Below, in pieces: positions 29,195 to 41,096 of a DNA stretch of 42,133 nucleotides. Every line of letters starts with the position of its first letter. Position 1 is the stretch's first letter. A model generated the notes under the pieces. It was not told the DNA's origin. It ran no database searches and saw only the letters and a program-made list of their open reading frames with translations. A program made the translations under genes and the position numbers. The stretch is from Nitrosospira multiformis (GTDB lineage Bacteria > Pseudomonadota > Gammaproteobacteria > Burkholderiales > Nitrosomonadaceae): positions 1 to 42,133 of the forward strand of contig NZ_FOHI01000014.1 in assembly GCF_900111585.1 (NCBI RefSeq). Direction: 5' to 3'.

Positions 29195-29341
29195 CCATCC
29201 TCGGCGAATGTTCATTAGAGCAGAAGAATGTTTCCGGCACGGATAAAACACGTGTCCGCTGAACACGTTGTCATTTTTCCCCTGCTTTCCCGCGGGGGTT
29301 ACGTATGCGATAATCGACCCATCTTCAAAGGAAAAAATTTC

Positions 29342-30361
29342 ATGGACGAAAACAGAAGCAAAGCATTGGCGGCAGCGCTTTCCCAGATTGAAAAGCAGTT
29401 TGGCAAAGGCTCGATCATGCGGCTGGGCGCAAGTGACGTCGGCAAGGACGTACAGGTCATCTCCACGGGCTCGCTGGGACTGGATATTGCGCTGGGAGTG
29501 GGTGGTCTGCCACGCGGGCGGATCGTGGAAATCTATGGGCCGGAATCCTCGGGCAAGACGACACTCACCCTGCAAGTAATCGCAGAGATGCAAAAAATGG
29601 GCGGTACGGCCGCATTCATCGATGCGGAACACGCACTGGATTCGCAATACGCGCAAAAACTCGGCGTCAATGTTCAGGACTTGCTGATCTCACAGCCGGA
29701 CAACGGTGAGCAGGCGTTGGAAATAGCCGACATGCTGGTGCGCTCCGGCTCGATCGATGTGGTGGTTGTGGACTCCGTCGCGGCCCTCACCCCGCGGGCG
29801 GAAATCGAAGGTGAGATGGGCGAGCCGCAAATGGGCCTTCATGCCCGGCTGATGTCGCAGGCGTTGCGCAAGCTCACCGGCAACATCAAGCGCAGCAATA
29901 CCATGGTGATTTTCATTAATCAGATACGTATGAAAATCGGCGTCATGTTCGGCAGCCCCGAAACCACGACCGGAGGCAATGCGCTGAAATTCTACGCATC
30001 CGTGCGTCTCGATATCCGCCGCACCGGTTCCATCAAGAAGGGCGAAGAGGTGATTGGCAGCGAGACGCGGGTGAAGGTGGTCAAGAACAAGGTGGCACCC
30101 CCCTTCAGGCAGGCGGAATTTGATATTCTCTACGGGGAAGGCATTTCGCGCGAGGGCGAAATTGTCGAACTGGGCGTGCAGCACAAGCTGATTGACAAAT
30201 CCGGCGCCTGGTATGCCTACAAGGGAGACAAGATAGGCCAGGGCAAGGATAACGCGCGCGAGTATCTGAAAGAGCATCGCGATATTGCCATGGAGATCGA
30301 GTCGAAAATCCGGGCGGCTGTCGGAGTTTCCAACCCGGCTGAACCTGCACCCGTGGAATGA
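29342..30361 (+). CDS. recA: Recombinase RecA
   Basis: RecA forms filaments on single-stranded DNA for homologous recombination and triggers LexA self-cleavage. The 339-residue product from the ATG at 29342 opens [21 protein letters not shown]. It has the Walker A motif GPESSGKTT, the Walker B region [16 protein letters not shown], loop L1 [19 protein letters not shown], and [31 protein letters not shown] (L2). The open frame extends 114 bp upstream but is not family-like there. I did not find a convincing LexA box upstream. recX follows, as usual. Confidence 0.97.
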   Translation: MDENRSKALAAALSQIEKQFGKGSIMRLGASDVGKDVQVISTGSLGLDIALGVGGLPRGRIVEIYGPESSGKTTLTLQVIAEMQKMGGTAAFIDAEHALDSQYAQKLGVNVQDLLISQPDNGEQALEIADMLVRSGSIDVVVVDSVAALTPRAEIEGEMGEPQMGLHARLMSQALRKLTGNIKRSNTMVIFINQIRMKIGVMFGSPETTTGGNALKFYASVRLDIRRTGSIKKGEEVIGSETRVKVVKNKVAPPFRQAEFDILYGEGISREGEIVELGVQHKLIDKSGAWYAYKGDKIGQGKDNAREYLKEHRDIAMEIESKIRAAVGVSNPAEPAPVE

Positions 30362-30429
30362 GCACGCCAAGCGGCGGAAACGTGGCGGCGTCGCTTTTCA
30401 GATCCTGAAAGTAGATTCCCCAAGGTGCC

Positions 30430-30882
30430 ATGACGCGCGCGCCGAGTCTCAAAACCCGGGCGTTGGGTTATCTGGCCCGGCGTGAACATTCGCGGCTGGA
30501 ACTGGAAAAAAAGCTTGCGCCTCATGCCGAAACTCCGGAAGAACTTTCCTCTGTGCTGGATGGGCTCGAGCAGCGCGGATTTCTGTCGGCGGCTCGTCTG
30601 GTCGAGCAGATAATGCACATGCGCAAGGCCAGGTTCGGCAGTTTGCGAATCGTGCAGGAGTTGCGCGAAAAAGGCATTGAAGAAAATTTGATCACCGCGG
30701 TCCTGCCTGATCTCAGGGAAGCCGAGCAGCGCAGCGCGTACGAAGTATGGCGGAAAAAGTTCGGCGCAATCCCTGCGGATGCGAAAGCCTTCGGCAGGCA
30801 GACACGGTTTCTGTTGGGGCGCGGATTCAGGCCGGAAGTGGTGCGCCGGGTGTTGCAACACTCCGATAAGGAAGAAGGTTGA
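30430..30882 (+). CDS. recX: Regulatory protein RecX
   Basis: RecX caps and limits RecA filaments. The 150-residue product is of normal size and consists of tandem three-helix repeats, with LKTRALGYLARREHSRLELEKKL at the start, RFGSLRIVQELREKGI in the middle and TRFLLGRGFRPEVVRRVL at the end. It lies 68 bp after recA and is probably co-transcribed by read-through. Its stop overlaps the TTG start proposed for the next gene. Confidence 0.94.
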   Translation: MTRAPSLKTRALGYLARREHSRLELEKKLAPHAETPEELSSVLDGLEQRGFLSAARLVEQIMHMRKARFGSLRIVQELREKGIEENLITAVLPDLREAEQRSAYEVWRKKFGAIPADAKAFGRQTRFLLGRGFRPEVVRRVLQHSDKEEG

Positions 30883-31340
30883 AAAATCGCTTGCCTCACT
30901 TGTCTCGTTTGTCCCGGCGCACGGCTCAATGTCTACGGGCTGTATTCCTCGTGGCCGCTCTCGGGATTTTGCTCGGCAGTTGTGACCGTCTTCGTGCGAC
31001 ACCCATCAACGAAGTCAATACCTCCCCTGCAAATTTTGATGGGAAGGAGGTCGTGTTTCATGGCGTGGTAACGGAGCTGACGCGGATCCCGCTGATCGAT
31101 ATGAAGTCTTTTGTATTGAAAGACGAAAGCGGGGAGATCCCTATCCTCACTGATCACAATTTGCCGAAAAGCGGCCAAGAACTGAGCGTTAAAGTGAAGG
31201 TCCAAAATCTCGCAATCATAAACGGCGAACCTCTGGGAACGACGATAACGGAAATAGAGAGGCACGAATGGGCCATCAAGGATTGGATAAACCAGACAGT
31301 AAGCCAGGCAGCAAGCAATCTGTCCCGTCTGATTAAATGA
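30879..31340 (+). CDS. Putative lipoprotein with OB-fold-like domain
   Basis: A 153-residue protein with a basic N terminus, a hydrophobic segment and a lipobox-like LLGSC (Cys at about 35), so it is probably lipidated and envelope-located. The rest reads like an OB-fold beta-barrel: GKEVVFHGVVTELTRIPL, SFVLKDESGEIPILTD, ELSVKVKVQNLAIINGE. I do not recognise a named family. The start is TTG at 30879, overlapping the recX stop by 4 nt, with a GAAGAAGG sequence just upstream that supports translational coupling. alaS begins 6 bp after its stop, so it sits inside the recA-alaS series. Confidence 0.75.
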   Translation: MKNRLPHLSRLSRRTAQCLRAVFLVAALGILLGSCDRLRATPINEVNTSPANFDGKEVVFHGVVTELTRIPLIDMKSFVLKDESGEIPILTDHNLPKSGQELSVKVKVQNLAIINGEPLGTTITEIERHEWAIKDWINQTVSQAASNLSRLIK

Positions 31341-31346
31341 AGCGAG

Positions 31347-34926
<3,580 letters not shown>

Positions 34927-35020
34927 AGTGGTGAGCGGCAATCAGAACAGGACTATCGCGTAATTTGCCAATTCACCCGCACCTTGGAGCCTTCAGGCGC
35001 GGTCGATATCCAGGTTATCC

Positions 35021-35701
35021 ATGGCCCGAGGGGAATTGGCCGAAGGGAGTTGCTCGGGGACCGAGATGAGACGGCGGGAAAGAAAGCCTGGCCTCCATAC
35101 CACCACGCGGACAGAAACTGCTGCCGAGAGCGATAAACGAGAGGGAACCGCCGCATCCATCGGGGATAATGATGCTGCCCTGTTTCGTGACGCCATGCGT
35201 GACGTCGCGCCCCTCGCCCCAACCGATAAGGTCATCCTTTCGGCCAGCCATCCGCCACCCATCCCCCTTCAGATTCAACCTGCACGACCTGTTGCCCATG
35301 ACGCGCTGTCGGACGATGTCCGACCCATGGAGCCCGGGGATGAATGGGTTTTTTTGCGCCCCGGCGTCTCGCGCCAGACCTTGCGCCGGCTGCGGCGAGG
35401 CTATTGGAAAATAGAGGCCCAACTTGACCTGCACGGGCTTACGCGGGAGGAAGCAAGGCTCGCGCTGGTGGCGTTCATGGATGCGAGCGGCGAAAGCGGC
35501 AAGCGCTGCGTGCGAGTGATACACGGCAAGGGATTCGGCTCGCAGAATCGGGAGCCCGTCCTGAAAACCCGGATTGGCGGCTGGCTCTCGCAACGGGAGG
35601 ATGTGCTGGCGTTCTGCCAGGCAAGGCCGGCGGAGGGCGGCAGTGGCGCTGTGCTCGTGCTGCTCAGGATACTCTCGGACAGTCAGCCAGCAACCCCATG
35701 A
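35021..35701 (+). CDS. Smr-domain protein
   Basis: A 226-residue protein whose C-terminal part is a Smr (MutS2-like) domain with AQLDLHGLTREEARLALV and CVRVIHGKGFGS (the LDxH and HGKG motifs of DNA- or RNA-nicking Smr endonucleases). Before it is a segment typical of stand-alone proteobacterial SmrA/B proteins (LFRDAMRDVAPL), with a hydrophilic N-terminal part. The true start may be the ATG at 35066 (MRRRERKPG), which has a purine-rich upstream sequence; the outer ATG at 35021 adds 15 residues. The substrate is unknown. Confidence 0.85.
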   Translation: MARGELAEGSCSGTEMRRRERKPGLHTTTRTETAAESDKREGTAASIGDNDAALFRDAMRDVAPLAPTDKVILSASHPPPIPLQIQPARPVAHDALSDDVRPMEPGDEWVFLRPGVSRQTLRRLRRGYWKIEAQLDLHGLTREEARLALVAFMDASGESGKRCVRVIHGKGFGSQNREPVLKTRIGGWLSQREDVLAFCQARPAEGGSGAVLVLLRILSDSQPATP

Positions 35702-35729
35702 AATCCGGGGACTGCTTAAAACGATCTGC

Positions 35730-36125
35730 TTAAAGGGTAGGTTTGTTCTCGTGCATGTAAGTCTTCTCATGCACTTCCTGACAGCGTACGCAACGTTGCG
35801 CAGTGGGATAAACCATGAGCCGCTCGAACCCTATTTCGCCGCCACAGTCGATACAATCGCCGTAATCCAGGTCCGCCAGGCGTTTTAGCGCCGCTTCCAC
35901 CTCGCGCATCTCGTTCACCTGGCGATCTACGAGGTTGGCATCCACGTCCACCAGCATATCCGCTACCGAAGCATCCCCCGGATCAGCGACACTGCCTGCC
36001 AGATCGGCATAGTGCTGGTTGTCCGAACTCTCCAGTTCGTCCCGGACCTCTTCCCGCAGTTGCAGATAGCGCTGTTGCAGAACTTCCTTCAACTGGGCCA
36101 ATTGCTCTTCAGTAAATTGTGCCAT
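35730..36125 (-). CDS. dksA: DksA/TraR-family zinc finger regulator
   Basis: DksA-type proteins bind the RNA polymerase secondary channel and, with ppGpp, tune rRNA and amino-acid gene promoters. The 131-residue protein has a long coiled-coil (about 5-85) with a tip motif DPGDAS (48-53), which fits the DxxDA pattern needed for activity. It is followed by a four-cysteine zinc finger (CIDC at 91-94 and CVRC at 112-115). It is shorter than E. coli DksA because the N-terminal region is reduced, so it may be a paralogue rather than the main DksA. The gene converges on the Smr gene. Confidence 0.85.
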   Translation of the reverse strand: MAQFTEEQLAQLKEVLQQRYLQLREEVRDELESSDNQHYADLAGSVADPGDASVADMLVDVDANLVDRQVNEMREVEAALKRLADLDYGDCIDCGGEIGFERLMVYPTAQRCVRCQEVHEKTYMHENKPTL

Positions 36126-36355
36126 GATAAATTCCTTTATGATCGAGATTGCCGGCTGACATACCCTCAGGAAAGAGGAAAACAGATTTCCCGCTCAAGC
36201 GAATTCACAATGCAATTTACATGCGAGGCAAGGGAAACCGCCGTCCCGGCTCGAACGAAGGCGCAAACCGTCCCCCCTCTTTTCCGAGAAACCGGAAATC
36301 CAGTGACTGCTGGTTTATTCCGGACAGCACTGCGCAAGCGGGCAAGCACGTTTTT

Positions 36356-36844
36356 CTACCAAATTTCTAGGCTGGAAATTAAAAATTCAGAGACGTTCGC
36401 CCTTTTCAAACCCTCGATTACCTCCATAGGATTGCGTGAAGGGCTTGCGGATAAATAGATTTTCGCGATCCTGCCCTCGGGATCGATCAGAAAAGTATTG
36501 CGTTTGGCTAAATTACCTGGACTACCATCCCCCTCCAGCGAATGGTAGCGCGCCGCCATCTCACCCTTGCTATCCGCAAGGAGCGGGAGCTCAGGGATAT
36601 AATCGCGAAATCCGCGCGCCTGCTCGGTGCTTTCCGGGGTGTCATCCTTCACATAAAAATACAAGACCAGCCACTTCCCTTGGAAATCCGCCAGCGTGCG
36701 GGTTTTTCCGTTCTGGTCGGGCAGATTGAAATCCGGCGCCGGTTGCCCCACTGTCAGTGTAGCGGATGGCTCTGCATTTGCCACATGATTCAAAAAAACC
36801 AAGGCCAGCGCCATGAGCGCCGCAACTATTTTCCCTGTTTTCAT
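36356..36844 (-). CDS. Exported peroxiredoxin-like protein lacking catalytic Cys
   Basis: The 162-residue product from the ATG at 36844 has a signal peptide (MKTGKIVAALMALALVFLNH, cleavage near ANAE) and then a BCP/AhpC-like thioredoxin fold (VGQPAPDFNLPDQNGKT, GKWLVLYFYVKDDTP, NTFLIDPEGRIAKIY). Where BCP-type peroxiredoxins have KDDTPGCT, this protein reads KDDTPEST. The peroxidatic cysteine is replaced by Ser72, and the usual resolving-Cys region (EAC) reads EQARG. The mature protein contains no cysteine, so a thiol-peroxidase activity is not possible in the normal way. The frame is open upstream to 36913, but those 23 residues precede the signal peptide. The role is unknown. Confidence 0.8.
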   Translation of the reverse strand: MKTGKIVAALMALALVFLNHVANAEPSATLTVGQPAPDFNLPDQNGKTRTLADFQGKWLVLYFYVKDDTPESTEQARGFRDYIPELPLLADSKGEMAARYHSLEGDGSPGNLAKRNTFLIDPEGRIAKIYLSASPSRNPMEVIEGLKRANVSEFLISSLEIW

Positions 36845-37340
36845 AAGTATCTCCAATTTTTCAGAGCATGGAGCAAAGCGAAATCTGCGAAAGCATCTCA
36901 GTTTCCGCACCACCGCAATAAGGGCAATGTTACGTGCAATAGATTGATTATAGAAGAGTAAGCAGCACTGCGCTTATCCCTTTGCATTGTACTTGCCCCT
37001 TCTTCCTGCAGGTCTTGAGCATTATCCCAATTCACATGAACTTTTCCCTACCGTTCACCCTTGAATCCTGAATTCTTCGCCTCCCGTTCGCCCTGAAACT
37101 GTCGAAGGGAGCGAACGCTTCAGGACAAGCCGTCAAAGGGGACGAACAGTGCCCAGGACATGCTTGTCGAAGGTCGAATGAATGCATAGTAGGGCTTTTC
37201 GAAGGAATCGACTGTGCTCAGGACAACACAACTTCTATTCGAAAAGCAAATAAACGTATAGTGAGTAGAGAAAGCGCAGCCTACTGATGAACGTATGGCT
37301 TGACTTGTTCGATGCCTTGAGCTTCTGCGAAGCTCACCCT
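36845..37340. other. Spacer with repeat elements, no supported gene
   Basis: A gap of about 500 bp. Its middle (37081-37226) carries the gtcgaagg/aggacaa repeats described separately. Nothing else is recognised; the left part presumably holds the promoter of the peroxiredoxin-like gene. Confidence 0.5.
37081..37226. repeat. Degenerate 'gtcgaagg ... caggac' palindromic repeat cluster
   Basis: Several short, variably diverged copies of the motifs gtcgaagg/ttcgaagg and caggac/aggacaa occur close together. Examples are ctgtcgaagg at 37098, caggacaag at 37121, cttgtcgaagg at 37163 and ctcaggacaa at 37217. They look like the dispersed TTCGACAAGCTCAGGAC-type intergenic repeats found in many betaproteobacterial genomes, decayed here. 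Confidence 0.5.
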
Positions 37341-38585
37341 TCAGTTCGCATTCAATTTTCTTACCGGCAGCGCCCACACCCGCAACAGCACCGCTGCTAC
37401 CGCTGCCAGTCCTCCCGCGAAAAAGAACGCCGTGGCCGCACTCTGAAACTGCCAGAGCGATCCGAACAACAGCCCTGCGGGAATTGCCGCGAGTCCCACC
37501 ATCAGGTGATACCAGCCAAAAGCTGTGCCCCGTTCCCGCGGGAGCGCGTAATCGCTGATGATGGCGCGCTCCGCTCCCTCGCTCATGCCGGCGCATAAAC
37601 CGTAAAAAATGCTTACTGCCCATAATCCGCTACTCCCCGCTACCTGCCCCAGCATCAGGAACGAAAGCGAAAACGTGGACCAGCCTATCAGCATCAACGT
37701 CCCGCGTCCCAGACTGTCCGCCAGTTGCCCGCCCCAGATGGAGGTCGCGGCTTTGCAGAGACTCAGCGCCGACCACAGCAGCAGTAATTCCACGGTTCCG
37801 ACCCCTAACTCATGTCCCAGCAGCAGGATGAAAGTTTCCGAGGCGCGGGCAAACGTAAACAGCATCAGCACCAGAAGATAGCGACGCATGGGGAGGGATA
37901 AGAGCGACCAGCGCAAAGGGGGAAGTTCAGGAGAAGCTGGATGATGACTGGCCGCATCCTCTTTATCCTCCTTATTTTCCTTCACTCCCACACCAAGCAG
38001 CAGCACGGCGATGAAGCCTGGAACTGCGGACCAGAGGATCACTTCCGTCAGGCTCAAGCCGGACCATGCCAGCACTGCCGCCGCCGCCAAGCTGCCTGCA
38101 ACGGCACCGCCGTTGTCCATCGCGCGATGGTACCCGAAGGCGTAGCCGTGCATTCCCGGGGGCGTTGCATCCGCAACCAGCGCATCACGCGGCGCACTGC
38201 GCAAACCCTTGCCTACCCGGTCGGTGCTGCGCAATACCAGAATCAAGAGCCAGGAGCCGGCCAGCCCGAGCATTGGACGGGTAATGTTCGAAAGCGTATA
38301 TCCCGCGACCGCAAGCCCCTTGCGCCGGCCGCTCATGATATCCGAGTGCCGTCCCGCCCACAGCTTGAGCAGGCTCGCCACTGCATCGGCAACGCCTTCG
38401 ATCAATCCGAGCGCTATCGGTCCCGCTGCCAGCACTGTCGCCAGCAGGATCGGAATGAGCGGAATGACGATATCAGAAGCAAAATCGTTGAAGAAACTCA
38501 CCAGCCCGAGAACGATCACGGTGCGGGGCAGTTTTTTCTGGGGGACAGGTTGCTGGGGCAGCGCTATCTGATCAGGTTTTTCCAT
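37341..38585 (-). CDS. MFS transporter, 12-TM type
   Basis: A 414-residue major facilitator protein with about 12 hydrophobic helices and a charged central loop (GVKENKEDKEDAASHH, about 200-215). Motif-A-like WAGRHSDIMSGRRKGLAVAG follows helix 2, and SDYALPRERGTAFGWYHLMVG is in the C-terminal half. The substrate cannot be told. Close matches are usually annotated simply as MFS permeases. The tRNA-Arg gene starts 33 bp upstream on the other strand. Confidence 0.85.
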   Translation of the reverse strand: MEKPDQIALPQQPVPQKKLPRTVIVLGLVSFFNDFASDIVIPLIPILLATVLAAGPIALGLIEGVADAVASLLKLWAGRHSDIMSGRRKGLAVAGYTLSNITRPMLGLAGSWLLILVLRSTDRVGKGLRSAPRDALVADATPPGMHGYAFGYHRAMDNGGAVAGSLAAAAVLAWSGLSLTEVILWSAVPGFIAVLLLGVGVKENKEDKEDAASHHPASPELPPLRWSLLSLPMRRYLLVLMLFTFARASETFILLLGHELGVGTVELLLLWSALSLCKAATSIWGGQLADSLGRGTLMLIGWSTFSLSFLMLGQVAGSSGLWAVSIFYGLCAGMSEGAERAIISDYALPRERGTAFGWYHLMVGLAAIPAGLLFGSLWQFQSAATAFFFAGGLAAVAAVLLRVWALPVRKLNAN

Positions 38586-38599
38586 ACCCGAATATTAGC

Positions 38600-38606
38600 G
38601 TAAAAT
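38600..38606 (+). promoter_or_regulatory. Possible -10 element for tRNA-Arg
   Basis: The sequence gtaaaat contains TAAAAT 12 bp upstream of the tRNA. The -35 position (about 38578-38583) is only T-rich, so support is weak. Confidence 0.3.
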
Positions 38607-38618
38607 GCGCGGTTACCC

Positions 38619-38694
38619 GCCCTGGTAGCTCAGTGGATAGAGCGACCCCCTCCTAAGGGGTAGGTCACACGTTCGATTCGTGTTCAGGGCGCCA
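38619..38694 (+). tRNA. tRNA-Arg (anticodon CCU)
   Basis: The 76-nt gene folds as a complete cloverleaf. The acceptor arms are gccctgg/tcagggc, the D-stem is gctc/gagc, and the anticodon stem is acccc/ggggt with loop ctcctaa giving anticodon CCU (reads AGG). The T-arm is acacgttcgattcgtgt. The discriminator is G and the CCA end is encoded (38692-38694). The last 20-odd bases are of the kind used as attachment sites by integrative elements. Confidence 0.95.
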
Positions 38695-38729
38695 ATAAAA
38701 ACAAGAAGTTATACTTTTGGAATAACTTC
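38695..38729 (-). terminator. Minus-strand terminator facing the tRNA
   Basis: A gaagttat/ataacttc stem (38705-38712, 38722-38729) is followed, when read on the minus strand, by ttgtttttatt. This is an intrinsic terminator for transcription coming from the right. It directly follows a minus-strand stop codon at 38734-38736. Confidence 0.55.
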
Positions 38730-38733
38730 CTGA

Positions 38734-38880
38734 TTATGCGGGAGTTACGCCGGGGTTACACGGTGCCGTCATAGCTCTTTTCTCTGCCTTTTTATACCCC
38801 ATCTTCTGCATCAGATACTCCAGCTGTTACTCAGGTGTACTTTAGTCCACTAGTCACCAGCGTATCGGGTGATAAGATTC
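38734..38880 (-). pseudogene. Decayed 3' end of a minus-strand gene beside tRNA-Arg
   Basis: The minus-strand frame ending at 38734 reads QLEYLMQKMGYKKAEKRA plus about ten more residues, then stops immediately before an intrinsic terminator, as a real gene end would. Directly upstream an in-frame TAA interrupts it, and the coding-like reading continues in another frame (TLVTSGLKYT). I cannot name the family. Its position next to a tRNA gene suggests a remnant of an integrated element, but this is speculation. Confidence 0.35.
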
Positions 38881-39215
38881 TGCTGCTAATAATGCAACAA
38901 AAGACCTGAACACAATTGATCGGGTTTTTGGCAGTTGACAGTGAGTTTAGGCAAATGGCATTAATGCTAACACTATACTCTCGAGCTCCCTATATTGTCC
39001 CATTGGCTATATTTGCATCATTTATCTTCTTTTTTACCCTAATTTTTAGGGAATTATCGGGCCTGCAGTTCAAAGCGGCATTCCATTCGTTGAAGCAATG
39101 TACTAAACTGGAATACCACGGCTTCGCTCCTTGGCGAAACGATCGGGAGGAATAGCTCTACCGTCCTGCGATGATGTTTTTCATCACGCATCTATAAAAA
39201 ACTGGGCGATAACAA
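38881..39215. other. A+T-rich spacer, one doubtful frame
   Basis: The only long frame (TTG at 38916, or ATG at 38955, to 39155, plus strand) encodes a single hydrophobic segment (IVPLAIFASFIFFFTLIF). It has no recognised family and no clear ribosome binding site, so I do not call a gene. Confidence 0.4.
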
Positions 39216-40097
39216 ATGAGAACACTAAGACTAAAACTTTTAATCCTCGTCACTCCATTTTCTCTGTTTTCTGTCCCGTCACACGGGGAATCGAAAGGAG
39301 CACCGGTGGAAATCGTCACCAAGACGTATAACCGGGTTTTGGTTCAGGCAAACAAGGATGGGCCGCGGCTCGCACTCGACGATAAAGAAGCCGGAGCAAG
39401 CGCTTCGGGTAAGGAAGCAAGCCACTGCAATCAGGATAGGCAGACAAGTTTTGCCAAGGGCCGTGCAAAAACCTCCGTAAACAAGCTGAATGAACTGGGA
39501 TTGGAAGTCAATCTGGAAAGTGCGGCTTTCGCGCGCGGTGGATATTTCATAACCTGTCAGGAGAGCAATCCGAGACAATTCCCTTGCGACACGGGGGGAT
39601 GCCTGGGAAATGTCACGAACAACAAGTTGGCGAGCGCGGATGTAAGCTCCAGCGCGAGAGTGGAGCTTCGCTTGCTCACCGCTGATTCTTCGGATTACCG
39701 GATAAAAATATCAAAATCGGGTTCAAGTGATCTGGTGGCCACTTTAATGGGGCCGGATGGTAGAGAGATAAAACTGAATGAGCCGGGCGGCAAAGACCCG
39801 ATTCTACGGCGAGCAAGCAAAGGAAGTTATCAACTGAATCTTGAACTTCCGGCAGTTGCAAGCAAGAAAGGTCAAGACAGGGAAGAACTCGAGAAGTCTG
39901 CCACGGTTCGCGTCCAGTTAACCGCGCTTCCCGCCCATGAGTCCCCAAAAACGGAAACTCCAAAGCTTGAAGCTTCAAAACCTGAAACCCCGAAACCTGA
40001 AGCTTCAAAATCTGAAACCTCGAAATCCGAAGCTCCAAAGCCTGAAGCTTCAAAACCTGAAACCCCGAAGTCCGAAGCTCCAAAGTCTAAAAAATAA
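39216..40097 (+). CDS. Secreted protein with Lys-Pro-Glu repeat tail
   Basis: A 293-residue protein with a signal peptide (about 1-24, MRTLRLKLLILVTPFSLFSV...). The middle domain of about 200 residues has Cys residues in SHCNQDRQTSF, FITCQES, FPCDTGG and CLGN, and a beta-rich end (YRIKISKSGSSDLVATLMG). The last 45 residues are an imperfect five-residue repeat (K-P/S-E-A/T-P/S, such as KPETPKPEASK). The tail is encoded by a 15-bp repeating DNA unit at about 39952-40092, which could expand or contract by slippage. The family is not recognised. A secreted or cell-wall-spanning role is inferred from the signal peptide and Pro-rich tail. Confidence 0.65.
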   Translation: MRTLRLKLLILVTPFSLFSVPSHGESKGAPVEIVTKTYNRVLVQANKDGPRLALDDKEAGASASGKEASHCNQDRQTSFAKGRAKTSVNKLNELGLEVNLESAAFARGGYFITCQESNPRQFPCDTGGCLGNVTNNKLASADVSSSARVELRLLTADSSDYRIKISKSGSSDLVATLMGPDGREIKLNEPGGKDPILRRASKGSYQLNLELPAVASKKGQDREELEKSATVRVQLTALPAHESPKTETPKLEASKPETPKPEASKSETSKSEAPKPEASKPETPKSEAPKSKK

Positions 40098-40208
40098 TAA
40101 GTGCTGAGCTTCACTTGAGGTTTTCCTCATTGGAGCTTGGTTGAAGGGGCCACTTCGGCATTGTATTCCTGCCGGGTGGTCCACGGTGTTGGCTTCACAG
40201 AGCGCTTC

Positions 40209-40499
40209 TCAGTGTGGGGAGACGCCTTCACGCCATGCCCTCTCATACCATATTCCTGTGCCCTGCTTCCGCCGGTCAGGCGACGCAAGGAGCAGTTCGA
40301 TGAAGAGTGAGGAAATTACCTCCGCAGATTCCTCCTGAAAAACGCCCGCACGGATGAGAATGTATCCGCCACCTGCTTTCTCTTCCCGGATGGGCAGATG
40401 TTGAATCATCGATGGTGGGTAAACTTGCTGCCATCTGCCATTCAGAACAACAAAATCCTCATTCTCTTTCATCTGATCGAACTGAAACCGCTTTTCCAC
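40209..40499 (-). CDS. Doubtful 96-codon frame, unknown
   Basis: A minus-strand frame starting with GTG. Its translation is moderately protein-like (QMKENEDFVVLNGRWQQVYP, SAEVISSLFIELLLASPD) and soluble. No family or convincing ribosome binding site was recognised. Confidence 0.3.
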   Translation of the reverse strand: MEKRFQFDQMKENEDFVVLNGRWQQVYPPSMIQHLPIREEKAGGGYILIRAGVFQEESAEVISSLFIELLLASPDRRKQGTGIWYERAWREGVSPH

Positions 40500-40688
40500 T
40501 CTCTAATTCATAGCCTCACAAGGAAAGTCTGATCACGCCTCTTGGGGTTCTGATTGGCTGTCAACGGGTTTGTAACTTGTAACGTTGAAAGGGTGGGAAG
40601 GCAGAAGATAAGCGGCAAACCGCACAGATAATGTGCTGGGGAAAGTACGAGAATTGTTTTACATCAGGCGAAACTGGAGGGTGGGAGA

Positions 40689-40958
40689 ATGGGAAGGGGT
40701 TTGGTCGATCTGTCCGGATTGAGCGGTGATCCGGAAAGTGATGATAGAGCGGAGAAGCTCTTGGCACGCTGGGAAGCGGAGATCATGAATTCTTCGGCTT
40801 CGGATATGGGATCAGTTGAATATAGGCAGCAACCGTCGATTATCCCCGGAAACCGCCGGAGTCGCCCGCGGCTTCTTGATCGCCGGGTGCGGCGAAAATC
40901 CGCGCGGGGCCCAAGCGTTTCTTTGCATGCCACATACAAAAAGCGGAAGCGGAGGTGA
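40689..40958 (+). CDS. Doubtful 89-codon frame with basic tail
   Basis: The ATG at 40689 is preceded by the purine-rich ggagggtgggaga. The first half is acidic (GLSGDPESDDRAEKLLARWEAE); the second is very basic (RRSRPRLLDRRVRRKSA). The family is not recognised and the basic half could be an out-of-frame artefact. Confidence 0.3.
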   Translation: MGRGLVDLSGLSGDPESDDRAEKLLARWEAEIMNSSASDMGSVEYRQQPSIIPGNRRSRPRLLDRRVRRKSARGPSVSLHATYKKRKRR

Positions 40959-41096
40959 ATCGCTGCGGATTTGAGGACGCTCGAACACCGTCCGCTTCAT
41001 GTGTTTATAGGCGCGACTTTATGCGTGTCTGATCTGCTCGCTTGCTTATTTGTCATTTATGGGCGAGAAGGTTGAGTGTCGTGCCCTTTTTCCTTT

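Larger units (their letters stand above)
40098..41096. other. Poorly coding 1-kb spacer
   Basis: The stretch holds two doubtful frames, listed separately. Just after the upstream gene an imperfect hairpin (gagcttcacttgagg ... cctcattggagctt, about 40108-40140) may terminate transcription. No other structure was recognised. Confidence 0.4.

Noticed and set aside
29195-29341. LexA (SOS) box upstream of recA
   Set aside because: No CTGT-N8-ACAG-like or other convincing LexA operator was found by eye. A matrix scan would be needed to exclude a diverged one.
39872-40114. Minus-strand frame with pentapeptide-like repeats (FGASDFGVSGFEAS)
   Set aside because: It is the antisense of the Lys-Pro-Glu repeat of the secreted protein; the five-residue rhythm is produced by the 15-bp DNA repeat.
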